From NCBI RefSeq assembly GCF_963678635.1, contig NC_087071.1, positions 26,151,378 through 26,215,377 of the forward strand: a DNA stretch of 64,000 bases, read 5' to 3'. How positions within the stretch are numbered: position 1 is the stretch's first letter; every line of letters starts with the position of its first letter. The notes below the pieces were generated by a model that was not told the origin of the DNA, ran no database searches, and saw only the letters and a list, made by a program, of their open reading frames with translations. A program made the translations under genes and the position numbers. This DNA is from Symsagittifera roscoffensis (Eukaryota > Xenacoelomorpha > Acoela > Convolutidae). This document shows positions 22,805-34,194 of the stretch, one piece after another.

Positions 22805-22911
22805 AACCTAATTGTCTGTTAAGTACAAATGAAAACCCTAAATGTCTGTTGAGTGATTTAACTTCAAATCAGATATTTCATTTAGATTTGGACTAATACT
22901 TTTAGACAAAC

Positions 22912-23151
22912 CTGAAGGGTTCACGTGAACATCCGGACTATGGATCGGCCTGGCAATCTGTGACGACTCTTGCTCGGATCCATTTGGCAGACTTTCCTTG
23001 TTCACACTGCTCGGCAAGACAGAAACAGAAACAGACTCAACTCTTCCATTTGGATTTGTTCTTTGTGGACTAACTGAGCAGCCGCGCTTAAACACATGAA
23101 ATCGGCCAAGTCAATGCCAGTATCGGTGACCTTATACGCGTCAATCGCACA
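22912..23151 (-). other. Possible host exon, unclassified
   Basis: Higher GC than its surroundings and bounded by good splice-like signals on the minus strand: TTTTTGTCAG before TGTGCG, and CCTTCAG/GTTTGTC at the other end. It is 240 bases long. The first half is open in one frame (CAIDAYKVTDTGIDLADFM) and the second half in another (SVSPQRTNPNGRVESVS), so the exon as a whole would need a frameshift. I do not recognise the product. It may be a pseudoexon or captured gene fragment. Confidence 0.3.
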
Positions 23152-23189
23152 CTGACAAAAAATGAAAAAAAATCGTTTGTACACAGAAA

Positions 23190-24135
23190 CCAAAACACTG
23201 CTCGAATCAGGGCAAAACTCAGATTTTTCCGACCTTCCTGATTTCCTAAACACTTGACAAAAAAGGAAGTTTTTATTTAAGTTTTGCTGCAAAAACATTG
23301 CGCTTTACGAATTTTACTATTTTTTTTCTAAAAAATAGCTGAAAAGTATCTGTTTTTATGTCAATTTTACTTGGTTCTACGGACGCTCCAACAAAGAAAC
23401 CAAGCCCGACTTATAAATTTAAAATGACAAAAAAATTGTCAGTGCGATCTATGAAACTTCAGATTTTTAATCCCCGCCTTGTTTGTGAAGAGGGAGGAAA
23501 TTCGATGACCACATTGACGCTATCGTATAATTTGTCTCACGTATTCATTAGAAAGCTTTCGTAAACAACTCAACACTAGAGCTAAACCGCTGTTTTTTAT
23601 AGTATAGCTTATTGCAATTTTTGTATAGTTTGTAAAAGTATCAGTTATAAAGTGGTATCTTTTGATGATGGAGTAGTGTTTGTTCCAAAAGATAACAAAA
23701 AAATTAAAAAAACGATGAAAATAGTTTGAAAACTTTTTAAAAGATTTTTTGTAAAACATCCGAATCACAAGCTATATAAAGCACAATTAGAATGGCTTGC
23801 ATGAGCAAATCAAAAAATAGGCCAAATAGCGTGCTTTAGCTCAATTTTGAATGAATTCAAAACACAGATTAAATGTTACTCGTAAGTAGCTCGATTTATA
23901 TTGCGCCGTAATTGCCTCATATTGGCCAAAATGACAATCGCAAAACCCCCATAACTTTAAACAAAATAAGAAGAGGAGAAAAGTTTGAGCTCAGGGCTGC
24001 AAAACTTTTTGGATGATAAAAAATTTTTTGTCGAAAATGTCTAGTTAAAAATTTGAAATTCGTATTCAGAGACAAGACCATCCCAAACACGAAAACTCTG
24101 TATTTTTCTTAAATCTGGAACAGAAAGACTTGATA
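23190..24135 (-). mobile_element. MITE family M1, diverged copy e
   Basis: Left part CACTGCTCGAATCAGGGCAA resembles the M1 end. Near 23930-24060 it has the M1 blocks CCCCCATAACTTTA, TTTGAGCTCAGG and TTTTGTCGAAAATGTCTAGTTAAAA. It is much longer and more diverged than the other copies, probably with inserted DNA at about 23290-23750. Confidence 0.5.
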
Positions 24136-24403
24136 TAAAATTCAGGTTAATTTTCGATTAAAATTGCTTTCCATTCATTTTTTTCAAACTAGTTTTTCAC
24201 ACTAGTTTAATCTGAGAGTAACGCTGGTTGAAGACGTCATTAGCCATTTTAGATTGAATGACTTCAAGTTTGTCCAAACTTGATCCTTCACCTGAGATTG
24301 ATGGATAAAAATTGATCATAAAGGAAAAATTTGATTACAACGTCGTCATTACAATTAAGACCATATGACCGATTTTTTTGTCATTGTAATCGATTAATTG
24401 CTT

Positions 24404-24680
24404 AGAAACTCCATCCATCAAAACCCATTATAATGGATTCTTATCCGTTTAATTTCCCTTATAACTAATTGTAATCGATCATATTCTCTATGTTGTTGGC
24501 AAAGAACTGTAAGCGAGGACTATTAAGCAATGGGGTGTGTGAATGAGGGGGAAGGTGGAGTATAAACAGTTATAAACGTGGGGATGTAGAAAAGGCGTGA
24601 GGGGGGGGGGGGGTTGGGTAGTATAAAATTGGGTGTGTGGTGAAAAAAAGTGAGCTTGGGTGTAAAATGGGATATAACTT
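24404..24680. mobile_element. M3 fragment with G-rich block
   Basis: Carries CCATTATAATGGATTCTTATCC and AATTGTAATCGATCATA arm motifs followed by a G-rich plus strand (GTGAGGGGGGGGGGGGG at about 24597-24613, plus GGGTGTGTG and GAGGGGGAAGG). The reverse complement resembles the C-rich core of M3 at 42120-42310. Only one arm is evident. Confidence 0.5.
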
Positions 24681-24835
24681 GGATCGGGAAAAATAAACAA
24701 ATGAGATTGGAGTTAAAAGAAAAAATTACAAAAAATTGATTCTTGTTCCGACTTTTGAAGAAAACCGAAAATTGATGCTCTGTGTGGTTTTTTTATTCAG
24801 TCAGTTTTCACCGATCGAAATAAAAAATTTTCACA

Positions 24836-25291
24836 AAAATTTTTTATACCCCATTCAAGATATCAACTTTTTGAGTTCAAATGTAAAAATAAAATTCACC
24901 TCCGATTGTTTTTTGGAAAGTTCTAGGGGTTTGAATGTTGCCAAATTTGCTATGTTCTGGACTAAATTATGCTCTGTGAAGAACTAGTTCATGATGCTGG
25001 GAGCGTAATGCGTATTAATTATGCGTGGCAAATTATCCCGCACAGCAAAGTCGTCCCAAACAATCGGAAAATTTTTTATACCCCATTCAAGATATCAACT
25101 TGTTGAGTTCAAATGTAAAAATAAAATTCACCTCCGATTGTTTTTTGGAAAGTTCTAGGGGTTTGAATGTTGCCAAATTTGCTATGTTCTGGACTAAATT
25201 ATGCTCTGTGAAGAACTAGTTCATGATGCTGGGAGCGTAATGCGAATTATTTATGCGTGGCAAATTATCCCGCACAGCAAAGTCGTCCCAA
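24836..25291 (+). repeat. Direct duplication, 232-bp period, two copies
   Basis: The block from ATTTTTTATACCCCATTCAA to CGCACAGCAAAGTCGTCCCA occurs twice in tandem (second copy from about 25068) with a handful of differences, for example CTTTTTG versus CTTGTTG. It creates two identical short open frames that are not evidence for a gene. Origin unknown. Confidence 0.95.
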
Positions 25292-25754
25292 ATTGAATTG
25301 GGGCTGGCTAATTGGTCGTAAGGTTGACTTTGATCAGATCCGCCAAAATTGGCCATTTCAATAAAACCTTACAAACAAGGTCGGTTAAAACTTTGAGATT
25401 GCCGCTAAAACTCCGGATTGAAGCTTAAGTCTCGTTCAACTTCTCGCTGAATAACATGAAAAATTAATCAATTGAACATAAATAAACCAGCTCAACGCAG
25501 GTAATGGTGAAAGAAGGTGCGAGTTTTTTGGTTTGATTTTGACTATAGCCAGACATGGGTTGACCCAATTAGGTAGAATTGAAGCATTATAGTTATACCT
25601 ATAGGTATAACTATTTGAAATGTCCAATAAAACAATATTTTCCAAAATGCAAAGGTCCAATTCATGGCCTCGTACCTATGCATGAAAATTTCAACTAACG
25701 TCATTCGATTTTAAAAATTGGAGAATATTGTAATTGCCTAAATCTGATGAAGCG

Positions 25755-26259
25755 CTTGTTGTTCCGACTTTCGATACGAAAGTAACTTTCGATACGAAAG
25801 TAACGGAATATTTGTGCTCGGGGTGGTTTTTTTTTCTTCAGACAAATTTCGACTTTTTAACTAGCAATTTTTGACGGAATTTTTTTATATCATTCGAAAG
25901 GTATTGTTGTCCTGAGCTTAAACTTGAAAAAATATTTCACCTGTGATCATTTTTCGTAAAGTTACGGGGGTTTAAAGAACGCGTAAGCGGAGAGTTAATC
26001 CATCTTAGAAATCGTTCCAAATTGGTTAAAAGAAGCTTATTTGCCATAATTGGTTTGTTACAAGGAGCGAAATCTGTCCTTTTGTATTTTATATGGCGTG
26101 TGTGGGGATGATTTTCATTTAAAAAATTCAAATTTAAAAAAATGTTTTTTTTTCATTTTGTTTTATTTCATTGAATTTTTCAAATTTTGTTACTGCTCCA
26201 TAAACCTTAAAAGGCAGTCGGAACATTCAGGGCTTCGTCCTGATACGATCAGTCTTGTT
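25755..26259 (+). mobile_element. MITE family M1, copy c
   Basis: Left end CTTGTTGTTCCGACTTTCGATACG with a tandem ACTTTCGATACGAAAGTA. The interior has CTCGGGGTGG, GCGTAAGCGGAGAGTTAATCC and TGCCATAATTGG. The right end is AAAAGGCAGTCGGAACATTC followed by the hairpin and a TCAGTCTTGTT terminus. The left inverted repeat is shortened by deletion. It faces copy d 425 bases away in opposite orientation. Confidence 0.85.
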
Positions 26260-26684
26260 ATGTTTCAAAGTAAGTATTTGATTGAAGGCGAATGGGTCAA
26301 AAATGTTGATATACTTGGCAAGGTTTGCGTTAGAAAAAAAGCGCATGTATCTTCAATTATTTTCTGTAGTGGTATTAAAAGCAAAAATACGAGAAAAAAT
26401 GAGTGTACGTACCGTTTTGATATATAACCTGTGTTTGTTTTGCACTAATATCAAAAAATTATGGATGGATACCCGAATGGTAAATTTTTTAGGCGCGTGT
26501 TACCCTTAATTCCTATTATTGGCTCCATAGGCTCTCTTAGAAGTTTTATTGGACCAGGCAGTCAAAAATGTACATCTCAAAGTAGTAAAAGGGGTGACCG
26601 TTCGTGTCGATAGGGGGGTCGAATCCCTGAGGGTGGCTTGCGCCCCATACCCCCTCCTAAATCAATCTGCATCAGCCTAAAACC

Positions 26685-27293
26685 AGACAAGACTGCTCGT
26701 ATCAGGGCGAAGCCCTGAATGTTTCGACTGCCTTTTAAGGTTTATGGAGCAGCAGTAATAACATAAAAAATTTAAATGAAATAAAATAAAAGGAAACTTT
26801 TTTTTTCTAAAATTTGAAATTTTTTATGAAAATCATCCCCCCACACGCCATATAAAGTACAAAAAGATAGATTTCGTTCCTTGTAACAAATCAATTATGG
26901 CAAATAAGCTTCGTTCAACCAATTTGGAACGATTTATAAGACGGATTAAATCTCCGCTTAAGCGTTAATAGCGCGAGTTATACCGCGCGTTAATTGTCAC
27001 AAATTGGTCTCAATGGCAATATTTAAATCCTCATAACTTTACGAAAAATGACTACAGCTGAAATATCTTTTCAAATTTAAGCTCAGGACAACAATACCTT
27101 TCGAATGATATAAAAAAAATTCCGTCAAAAATTGCTAGTTAAAAAGTCGAAATTTGTCTGAAGAAAAAAAAACCACCCCGAGCACAAATATTCCGTTACT
27201 TTCGTATCGAAAGTTACTTTCGTATCGAAAGTCGGAACAATAAAAGGCAGTCGGAAAATTCAGGGCTGTGCCGTGATACGAGCAGTCTTGTCT
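26685..27293 (-). mobile_element. MITE family M1, copy d (best preserved)
   Basis: Both ends are present: left AGACAAGACTGCTCGTATCA, and right reading the same inward from CTTGTCT. The inverted repeats are about 52 bases with few mismatches, running to GACTGCCTTTTA. Inside each end is a hairpin, ATCAGGGC-GAA-GCCCTGA on the left. Length is about 609 bases with no open frame of interest, so it is non-autonomous. This copy defines the family. Confidence 0.92.
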
Positions 27294-28249
27294 CATTTGC
27301 AATGCTTTTTCAAAACTTCAAGACTTTTGTTTCAATTTTTGTTTCAACTGCTTCAAAGTCATTTCACCCTTTCTTTCAACTTTTTCACCAATCAATGTAG
27401 TCAATCTTTTTATAAGGTCTGCTTTTGTTGAATTGATTGCGGATAGTTTTCGCTTTGATCTATATTGGCTTTGCTTCAGTCGCATGGTTCCGGCTTATTT
27501 TTTGATTGTCGCGTCGGTCGAGGATTCATATGTCATTGGTCTGCATAGTCCCGGAATATTGAATTTTGGCCAAAATGGCTTGGAAATTCCCGATGTTGGT
27601 CGCATTTGTCTGGAAATATCAAAGTTTTGGGAGCACGTGAACAATCTCCTTTGTCATTGTTCACTTGGTCTTTTGAGGAGGGAGATTGTGAACATAAATG
27701 CACCACCTCGACGTAAGCGCACCACTTCGCACAAGGACATAATCGACCGAGGATATTTGGACTACCTTTACGTAGCGCATTTTCTATACAAGATCTTAGA
27801 TGGTTCATTTCCTACATAAGTTTATCCTCAGATCTGAAATCAGTTATTTCAGAACTTCGGAAAACTTTTTTGAATTTCAGATCTGAAACTATATCTGAAA
27901 AATCCTTTGCTGAATTGTAATATATGCATTTTGAGAAATTAGTAAAATAGTGCTAGGAATTGCTACACTAAACTTCTAAATTTTTTATTCAATTGTTCCA
28001 AAAAGTTTTGAAACATTGTCAGAAAACCTATCAAGCTTTTGATTTTCATGCGCTACTTATGCGTGCCCGGTCTTATCTCATGTTTTGGGTAAAATATTTC
28101 AGCAATCTCCGATCAGAGATAGTGCTGGGTACCTGTAGTAGCTAGTAGAACTACCTAAAATAGCAAAAATTGTATCAGAATCATTGTTTTTTCAAATCAA
28201 AATCAAACATGAAAATCATAATTTCAGATCAAAATTTACATCTGAAATA
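27294..28249. other. No recognised gene
   Basis: A 128-codon plus frame (27433-27819) with a matching long frame on the other strand lies here. Its composition (for example VASVEDSYVIGLHSPGILNF) has no motif I recognise, and no splice context supports it. The 27820-28249 stretch has several TCAGATCTGAAA-type palindromes related to the AGATCT motifs in the satellite that follows. Confidence 0.35.
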
Positions 28250-31200
28250 CAAATTTTCAGAACTCAAAAAACCTTGAAAAAAGAAGAAATATTGAGTAGG
28301 CTTAGATTGCGAGCAGGCTGTGAGTAACGCAGATATGTTGCAAGTTTTGCAAATAATTTTGCGAAAAAATGTAAAGTTTATAGTCCGTTATAATAGTTTA
28401 TAATGGATTTTAAATTGACTATTATCTATTAAAAAATATTTTAATGGATTTTGTTTTACAAAAACAATCAACTATTTTGACAAAATACTTGATTTCGTGG
28501 TCTAAATTTGCAATAATAACGGATTATAATGACAACATATTAGATAAACTTTTTCCATTAGAATCTTTTATTATCCATGAAACTTCGGTGCAGTTTCGTA
28601 AAGTATCTAAATGTTGTTTTCACATATCAAAAACTAATGCAGATCTAAGTTCAGATCGTAAATTTTTGCAGATCTGAATTAGAACATTTGAAAGATTTAA
28701 GAAGGATTATGTTCATGCCGCACAGATATTTTTGCCTGTTTTATTGTTGGTCGTGGCATCTTTTAAAAAAAAACTTGTTTCTTCACATGACAGAAATTGA
28801 CCTGACCAGGTTTCACTTGAAAACATCTGAAATAGAAATTTTCAGAACTCAAAAAACCTTGAAAAAAGAAGAAATATTGAGTAGGCTTAGATTGCGAGCA
28901 GGCCGTGAGTAACGCAGAATTGTTGCAAGTTTTGCAAATAATTTTGCGAAAAAATGTAAAGTTTATAGTCCGTTATAATAAATTATAATGGATTTTAAAT
29001 TGACTATTATCTATTAAAATAAATTTTAATGGATTTTGTTCTACAAAAACAATCAATTATTTTGACAAAATACTTGATTTCGTGGTCTAAATTTGCAATA
29101 ATAATGGATTATAATGACAACATTTTAGACAAACTTTTTCCATTAAAATCATTTATTATTCATGGAACTCCGGTGCAGTTTCCTAAAGTATCTAAATGTT
29201 GTTTTCACATATCAAAAACTAATGCAGATCTAAGTTCAGATCGTAAATTTTTGCAGATCTGAATTAGAACATTTGAAAGATTTAAGAAGGATTATGTTCA
29301 TGCCGCACAGATATTTTTGCCTGTTTTATTGTTGGTCGTGGCATCTTTTAAAAAAAAACTTGTTTCTTCACATGACAGAAATTGACCTGACCAGGTTTCA
29401 CTTGAAAACATCTGAAATAGAAATTTTCAGAACTCAAAAAACCTTGAAAAAAGAAGAAATATTGAGTAGGCTTAGATTGCGAGCAGGCCGTGAGTAACGC
29501 AGAATTGTTGCAAGTTTTGCAAATAATTTTGCGAAAAAATGTAAAGTTTATTGTCCGTTATAATAATTTATAATGGATTTTAAATTGACTATTATCTATT
29601 AAAAAATATTTTAATGGATTTTGTTTTACAAAAACAATCAACTATTTTGACAAAATACTTGATTTCGTGGTCTAAATTTGCAATAATAACGGATTATAAT
29701 GACAACATATTAGATAAACTTTTTCCATTAGAATCTTTTATTATCCATGAAACTTCGGTGCAGTTTCGTAAAGTATCTAAATGTTGTTTTCACATATCAA
29801 AAACTAATGCAGATCTGAAGTTCAGATCGTAAATTTTTGCAGATCTGAATTAGAACATTTGAAAGATTTAAGAAGGATTATGTTCATGCCGCACAGATAT
29901 TTTTGCCTGTTTTATTGTTGGTCTTGGCATCTTTTAAAAAAAAAACTTGTTTCTTCACATGACAGAAATTGACCTGACCAAGTTTCACTTGAAAACAGCT
30001 GAAATAGAAATTTTCAGAACTCAAAAAACCTTGAAAAAAGAAGAAATATTGAGTAGGCTTAGATTGCGAGCAGGCCGTGAGTAACGCAGAATTGTTGCAA
30101 GTTTTGCAAATAATTTTGCCAAAAAATGTAAAGTTTATAGTCCGTTATAATAGTTTATAATGGATTTTAAATTGACTATTATCTATTAAAAAATATTTTA
30201 ATGGATTTTGTTTTACAAAAACAATCAACTATTTTGACAAAATACTTGATTTCGTGGTCTAAATTTGCAATAATAACGGATTATAATGACAACATATTAG
30301 ATAAACTTTTTCCATTAGAATCTTTTATAATCCATGAAACTTGGGTGCAGTTTCGTAAAGTATCTAAATGTTGTTTTCACATATCAAAAACTAATGCAGA
30401 TCTGAAGTTCAGATCGTAAATTTTTGCAGATCTGAATTAGAACATTTGAAAGATTTAAGAAGGATTATGTTCATGCCGCACAGATATTTTTGCCTGTTTT
30501 ATTGTTGGTCTTGGCATCTTTTAAAAAAAAAACTTGTTTCTTCACATGACAGAAATTGACCTGACCAAGTTTCACTTAAAAACAGCTGAAATAGAAATTT
30601 TCAGAACTCAAAAAACCTTGAAAAAAGAAGAAATATTGAGTAGGCTTAGATTGCGAGCAGGCCGTGAGTAACGCAGAATTGTTGCAAGTTTTGCAAATAA
30701 TTTTGCCAAAAAATGTAAAGTTTATAGTCCGTTATAATAGTTTATAATGGATTTTAAATTGACTATTATCTATTAAAATAAATTTTATTGGATTTTGTTC
30801 TACAAAAACAATCAATTATTTTGACAAAATACTTGATTTAGTGGTCTAAATTTGCAATAATAATGGATTATAATGACAAAGTTTTAGACAAACTTTTTCC
30901 ATTAAAATCATTTATTATTCATGGAACTCCGGTGCAGTTTCCTAAAGTATCTGAATGTTGTTTTCACATATCAAAAACTAATGCAGATCTGAAGTTCAGA
31001 TCGTAAAATTTTGCAGATCTGAATTAGAACATTTGAAAGATTTAAGAAGGATTATGTTCATGCCGCACAGATATTTTTGCCTGTTTTATTGTTGGTCTTG
31101 ACATCTTTTAAAAAAAAACTTGTTTCTTCACATGACAGAAATTGACCTGACCAGGTTTCACTTGAAAACATCTGAAATAGAAATTTTCAGAACTCAAAAA

Positions 31201-31755
31201 ACCTTGAAAAAACAAGAAATATTGAGTAGGCTTAGATTGCGAGCAGGCCGTGAGTAACGCAGAATTGTTGCAAGTTTTGCAAATAATTTTGCCAAAAAAT
31301 GTAAAGTTTATAGTCCGTTATAATAGTTTATAATGGATTTTAAATTGACTATTATCTATTAAAATAAATTTTAATGGATTTTGTTCTACAAAAACAATCA
31401 ATTATTTTGACAAAATACTTGATTTCGTGGTCTAAATTTGCAATAATAATGGATTATAATGACAACATTTTAGACAAACTTTTTCCATTAAAATCATTTA
31501 TTATTCATGGAACTCCGGTGCAGTTTCCTAAAGTATCTGAATGTTGTTTTCACAATTCAAAAAATAATGCAGATCTGAAGTTCAGATCGTAAATTTTTGC
31601 AGATCCGAATTAGAACATTTGAAAGATTTAAGAAGGATTATGTTCATGCCGCACAGATATTTTTGCCTGTTTTATTGTTGGTCGTGGCATCTTTAAAAAA
31701 AAAACTTGTTTCTTCACATGACAGAAATTGACCTGACCAGGTTTCGCTTGAAAAA
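28250..31755 (+). repeat. Satellite array, ~585-bp unit, six copies
   Basis: Units begin at AAATTTTCAGAACTC near 28250, 28836, 29421, 30008, 30594 and 31181, so the period is 585-587 bases. Each unit contains an M3 right half (CCGTTATAATAGTTTATAATGG to TTATTATCCATGAAACTTCGG), a block of AGATCTGAA/TTCAGATCT inverted repeats, and a TGACCTGACCAGGTTTCAC block. Two unit types alternate irregularly: TTTTACAAAAACAATCAACT (units 1, 3, 4) and TTCTACAAAAACAATCAATT (units 2, 5, 6). Identical short open frames recur once per unit and are not genes. Confidence 0.96.
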
Positions 31756-32183
31756 ATATGCATACAACAAATGGTAAATGAAGAACTTGTAATTAACAAG
31801 GACAATTTGCGTACACAAAACAGCTGAATATGATAAAATATAATGTTTCGAGTAACTCGGCGTGAGGTCCAAGACTCATGTACAGACTTTCGGCACAAAT
31901 TTTTGGCATGCCCAGAATTTCCAGACCAAAATTAGGCAAGTTGAGACTTTGGCGACAAAAACCTGACATTTCCAGACTTTCGCCAAACTAACAAACCGTT
32001 CAAATTTCCTTAATCGTACATCAGATTATAGCTTATGTGGATTTAATAATTCAAAATCTGGCAAAATCTAGCAAATTTCAAATGAATTCATTTTAATTTT
32101 GCTTCCTTTTAGTTTTTGAGTAACAAATTATCAATTGAATATTATCACAGTCATAAATTCTGGCATTATATTTGTATCAGCCT
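31756..32183. other. No gene seen
   Basis: Spacer between the satellite and the gypsy element. It contains repeated phrases of the type CCAGACTTTCG(G/C)C and GGCATGCCCAGAATTTCCAG at about 31875-31985, perhaps a small degenerate tandem repeat. Nothing else recognised. Confidence 0.5.
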
Positions 32184-32483
32184 TGAGATAACCCAGACAA
32201 TGGTTAATGACTTCGGATGTAAAACAGTAAGTTCAACTATTCGAATTCTAAACTTTATTCTTTAAGTAATGTTGTTTTTAGCTCATATTGAATGGTTGAA
32301 TTCCATACATGCGTATGGCGAACTGAATTAACAATAACCTATTCTATAACAGCACCTCTGACATTGGCGATAAAAAGATAATAATATAGAAAACATAATT
32401 ACATAGTGCCACTAAAAACATAACTGCAACTGCAGTAGCAAAGACCATGTTTTAGCTCAAGTTTTTGTAACCGCAGTACTACA
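32184..32483 (-). repeat. 3' LTR of gypsy A
   Basis: Aligns by eye to 38651-38957: shared AGATAACCCAGACAA, GTTTTTAGCTCATAT, CACATGCGTAT/CATACATGCGTAT, GAATTAACAATAACCT, TTGGCGATAAAAAG and GCAGTACTACA. The ends are TG...CA when read on the minus strand. Confidence 0.9.
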
Positions 32484-32497
32484 TTCCCCTGAGGACC
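32484..32497 (-). other. Polypurine tract of gypsy A
   Basis: On the minus strand GGTCCTCAGGGGAA sits directly before the 3' LTR (TGTAGTACTGCGG), the position and purine-rich form expected for plus-strand priming. Confidence 0.7.
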
Positions 32498-32563
32498 AAG
32501 AAAATTTTATCAAACAATTAAAAAAACTTGCTACTTTAGTATGAGTTTTGATACTCTGTTTTG

Positions 32564-32908
32564 TTAAATAGGTGCACTTCTTGAGTTTTTTAAATGTTCC
32601 AAGTTTAATGGCAACTTCCACGCTGCATCCCATGTCGGCGAAGTGCCGAATGCGGCGTACTCAAACTTTCGACAAAACAAGTGCCTCTCCAGGAGCCCCA
32701 GTCTTGTTTTCATTTGCTTGTCTGTCTGTGTTTTGCAATCAGCCAAGTTCTGGCAATATGCCTTAAACGCAACTCTATTCAAATCAGCAATGTCTGCGTC
32801 AATGCTGATTTCCTTTAATGAGTGCTTTATTGGGCTACCGATTCCTTTAGGTCCCTGGTTTTTGCTGGATCCTGTCGGGTCTTCTACACTAGACTTGTCA
32901 GAAAACAC
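32564..32908 (-). pseudogene. Gypsy A, 3' terminal coding segment
   Basis: A 114-codon open frame just inside the 3' LTR, containing SLKEISIDADIADLNRVAF and a Cys-poor C-terminus. It lies downstream of integrase, where some gypsy elements carry a polyprotein tail or a third ORF. No envelope-like signal peptide or membrane segment is visible. Function not recognised. Confidence 0.5.
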
Positions 32909-33214
32909 CAGTGGGTACTTAGCCGTCCTCTCGCGGTACGGTCTTCCGATGCCCCTTTAGATTTTAGTTTTTCTTACGCCGTCTTTTGAATTCCCTTCAA
33001 TAAGACTTGATCCGCTATTTTTTCCCACTCTCCGGAGCCAGGTCTTGCTTTTGGAAAGCATTGAGGGTCGTGTTCGGGGATGTGTCTCTATCTAATTTCT
33101 TGATCTCTGGACTGTTTGACTTTTTAGGGCTGGGTTCCGTGTTCTTTTTTGCTGCATAGTCTCTGTCATCTTGACCGGATCTGATGTAGTTGCTGCAGAC
33201 GCAGCTTTAGTTTT

Positions 33215-33988
33215 CTACTTCTCTTGCGCGGATTGATTTTTTGGTATTGGCTTGATAGCCATTTTCTCTTGAGATTTTGGGCCTACTGACGCTGGCTCCC
33301 GGTGATTGGTTTTTGCCCTTTTGACCGCTAAGTTAGGGCCACCTCCTACTGATGTTTCCTTTGATGTCACAACTGTGTCACTATTTTGGAAGAGCTTTTC
33401 CGCCTGATTCTCTTGTTGCTGTTGCCGGGTTTCTTCTTCTGACTCGCTTTCTAAGGGTGATTCAATTTCCTGACGCTGATGTTTTGTTTCGTTTTCTTCG
33501 AGAGGACTTTTCATTTTAACCTTCTGTCCGCTTTTTGTTCCAGAAGTCGAAAAACCTGTGATTGGTATCTTAGAGCTCGTTATGTCGCTTTTGCGATAGA
33601 TCAATCGCTCTGCTGTTGTGTCAGTTGTAGATGTCCCTGACACCACGTTGCCTTTCAGTGGATTCGTCAATGCTGTTCCACTCTTCCTATTTTCATCTTT
33701 GCAGGGAAGGTTTGGGGAAAGATCGGTTTTTGCCGGAGTGAGCTTGTCTTCTACAAACCCCCTCTCCCAAGAGTGCAATAACTCTTTTCTGAGATGCGGA
33801 TTGATAGTGCTTGCATCGTCCAGAGTCCGTCTAAGGTAGTTTCTCGCTGATTCTCTCCATTTTGTGTTCCACTTCGCGTTAGCCTCCAGTAACGTCTTAA
33901 GAGTCCTCGCCTTTTCTCTGTCGCGCACTGATGACATCTGCTGCCTGAACAGCGGGCTGACTTCTCTGCTATTTTGGCCCTTCCTCAC
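33215..33988 (-). pseudogene. Gypsy A, post-integrase polyprotein tail
   Basis: The longest frame in the window without repeats, 257 codons. It starts RKGQNSREVSPLFRQQ, then has a basic region with KWNTKWRESARNYLRRTLDD, then a hydrophilic tail with Gln/Glu runs (about residues 165-195). It overlaps the preceding frame by four bases at 33985, consistent with one frameshift. Probably the C-terminal extension of Pol after integrase. No known domain seen in the tail. Confidence 0.6.
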
Positions 33989-34194
33989 ATTTTTCTACTA
34001 TCGCGAGATTGATCGATTCGTCTCTTTAGTTGGCTGGCTGTGAGGGCTGACCTCTCCAAATACTGTTTATCTAAACGTTCAGAATTAAATAATAACTTAT
34101 TCCTTATGATCTTGAATTCAGTTTTTGGGAGTCCGCCAAAAGGTGCCTCGAATGGTGATTGTTGAATAGTTTGTTGTTTTGTCCATTTGTCCAT
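33985..34194 (-). pseudogene. Gypsy A, integrase C-terminal part
   Basis: Encodes KQQTIQQSPFEAPFGGLPKTEF and then KRRIDQSRDS. Gypsy integrases have a 'SPFEAHFGRxP' stretch after the catalytic core, and this matches with substitutions. Read on through a frameshift into the 257-codon frame. Confidence 0.7.

Noticed and set aside
26590-26650. Possible tRNA-derived SINE (GGGTCGAATCCC resembles a pol III B box)
   Set aside because: No A box at the right distance and no cloverleaf could be drawn. The phrase also fits the hAT-like sequence near 12600.
26685-27293. M1 as a Helitron because of its terminal hairpin
   Set aside because: M1 has long terminal inverted repeats and hairpins at both ends, whereas Helitrons lack terminal inverted repeats and have one 3' hairpin with CTRR.
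27433-27819. 128-codon plus-strand frame as a gene
   Set aside because: There is a comparable open frame on the other strand over the same stretch, no domain or signal is recognised, and no splice or promoter context supports it.
28444-31592. Repeated ~75-codon open frames (MDFVLQKQS..., MKDLRRIMF...)
   Set aside because: They recur once per satellite unit, part of the sequence is M3 transposon DNA, and length differs with single-base indels.
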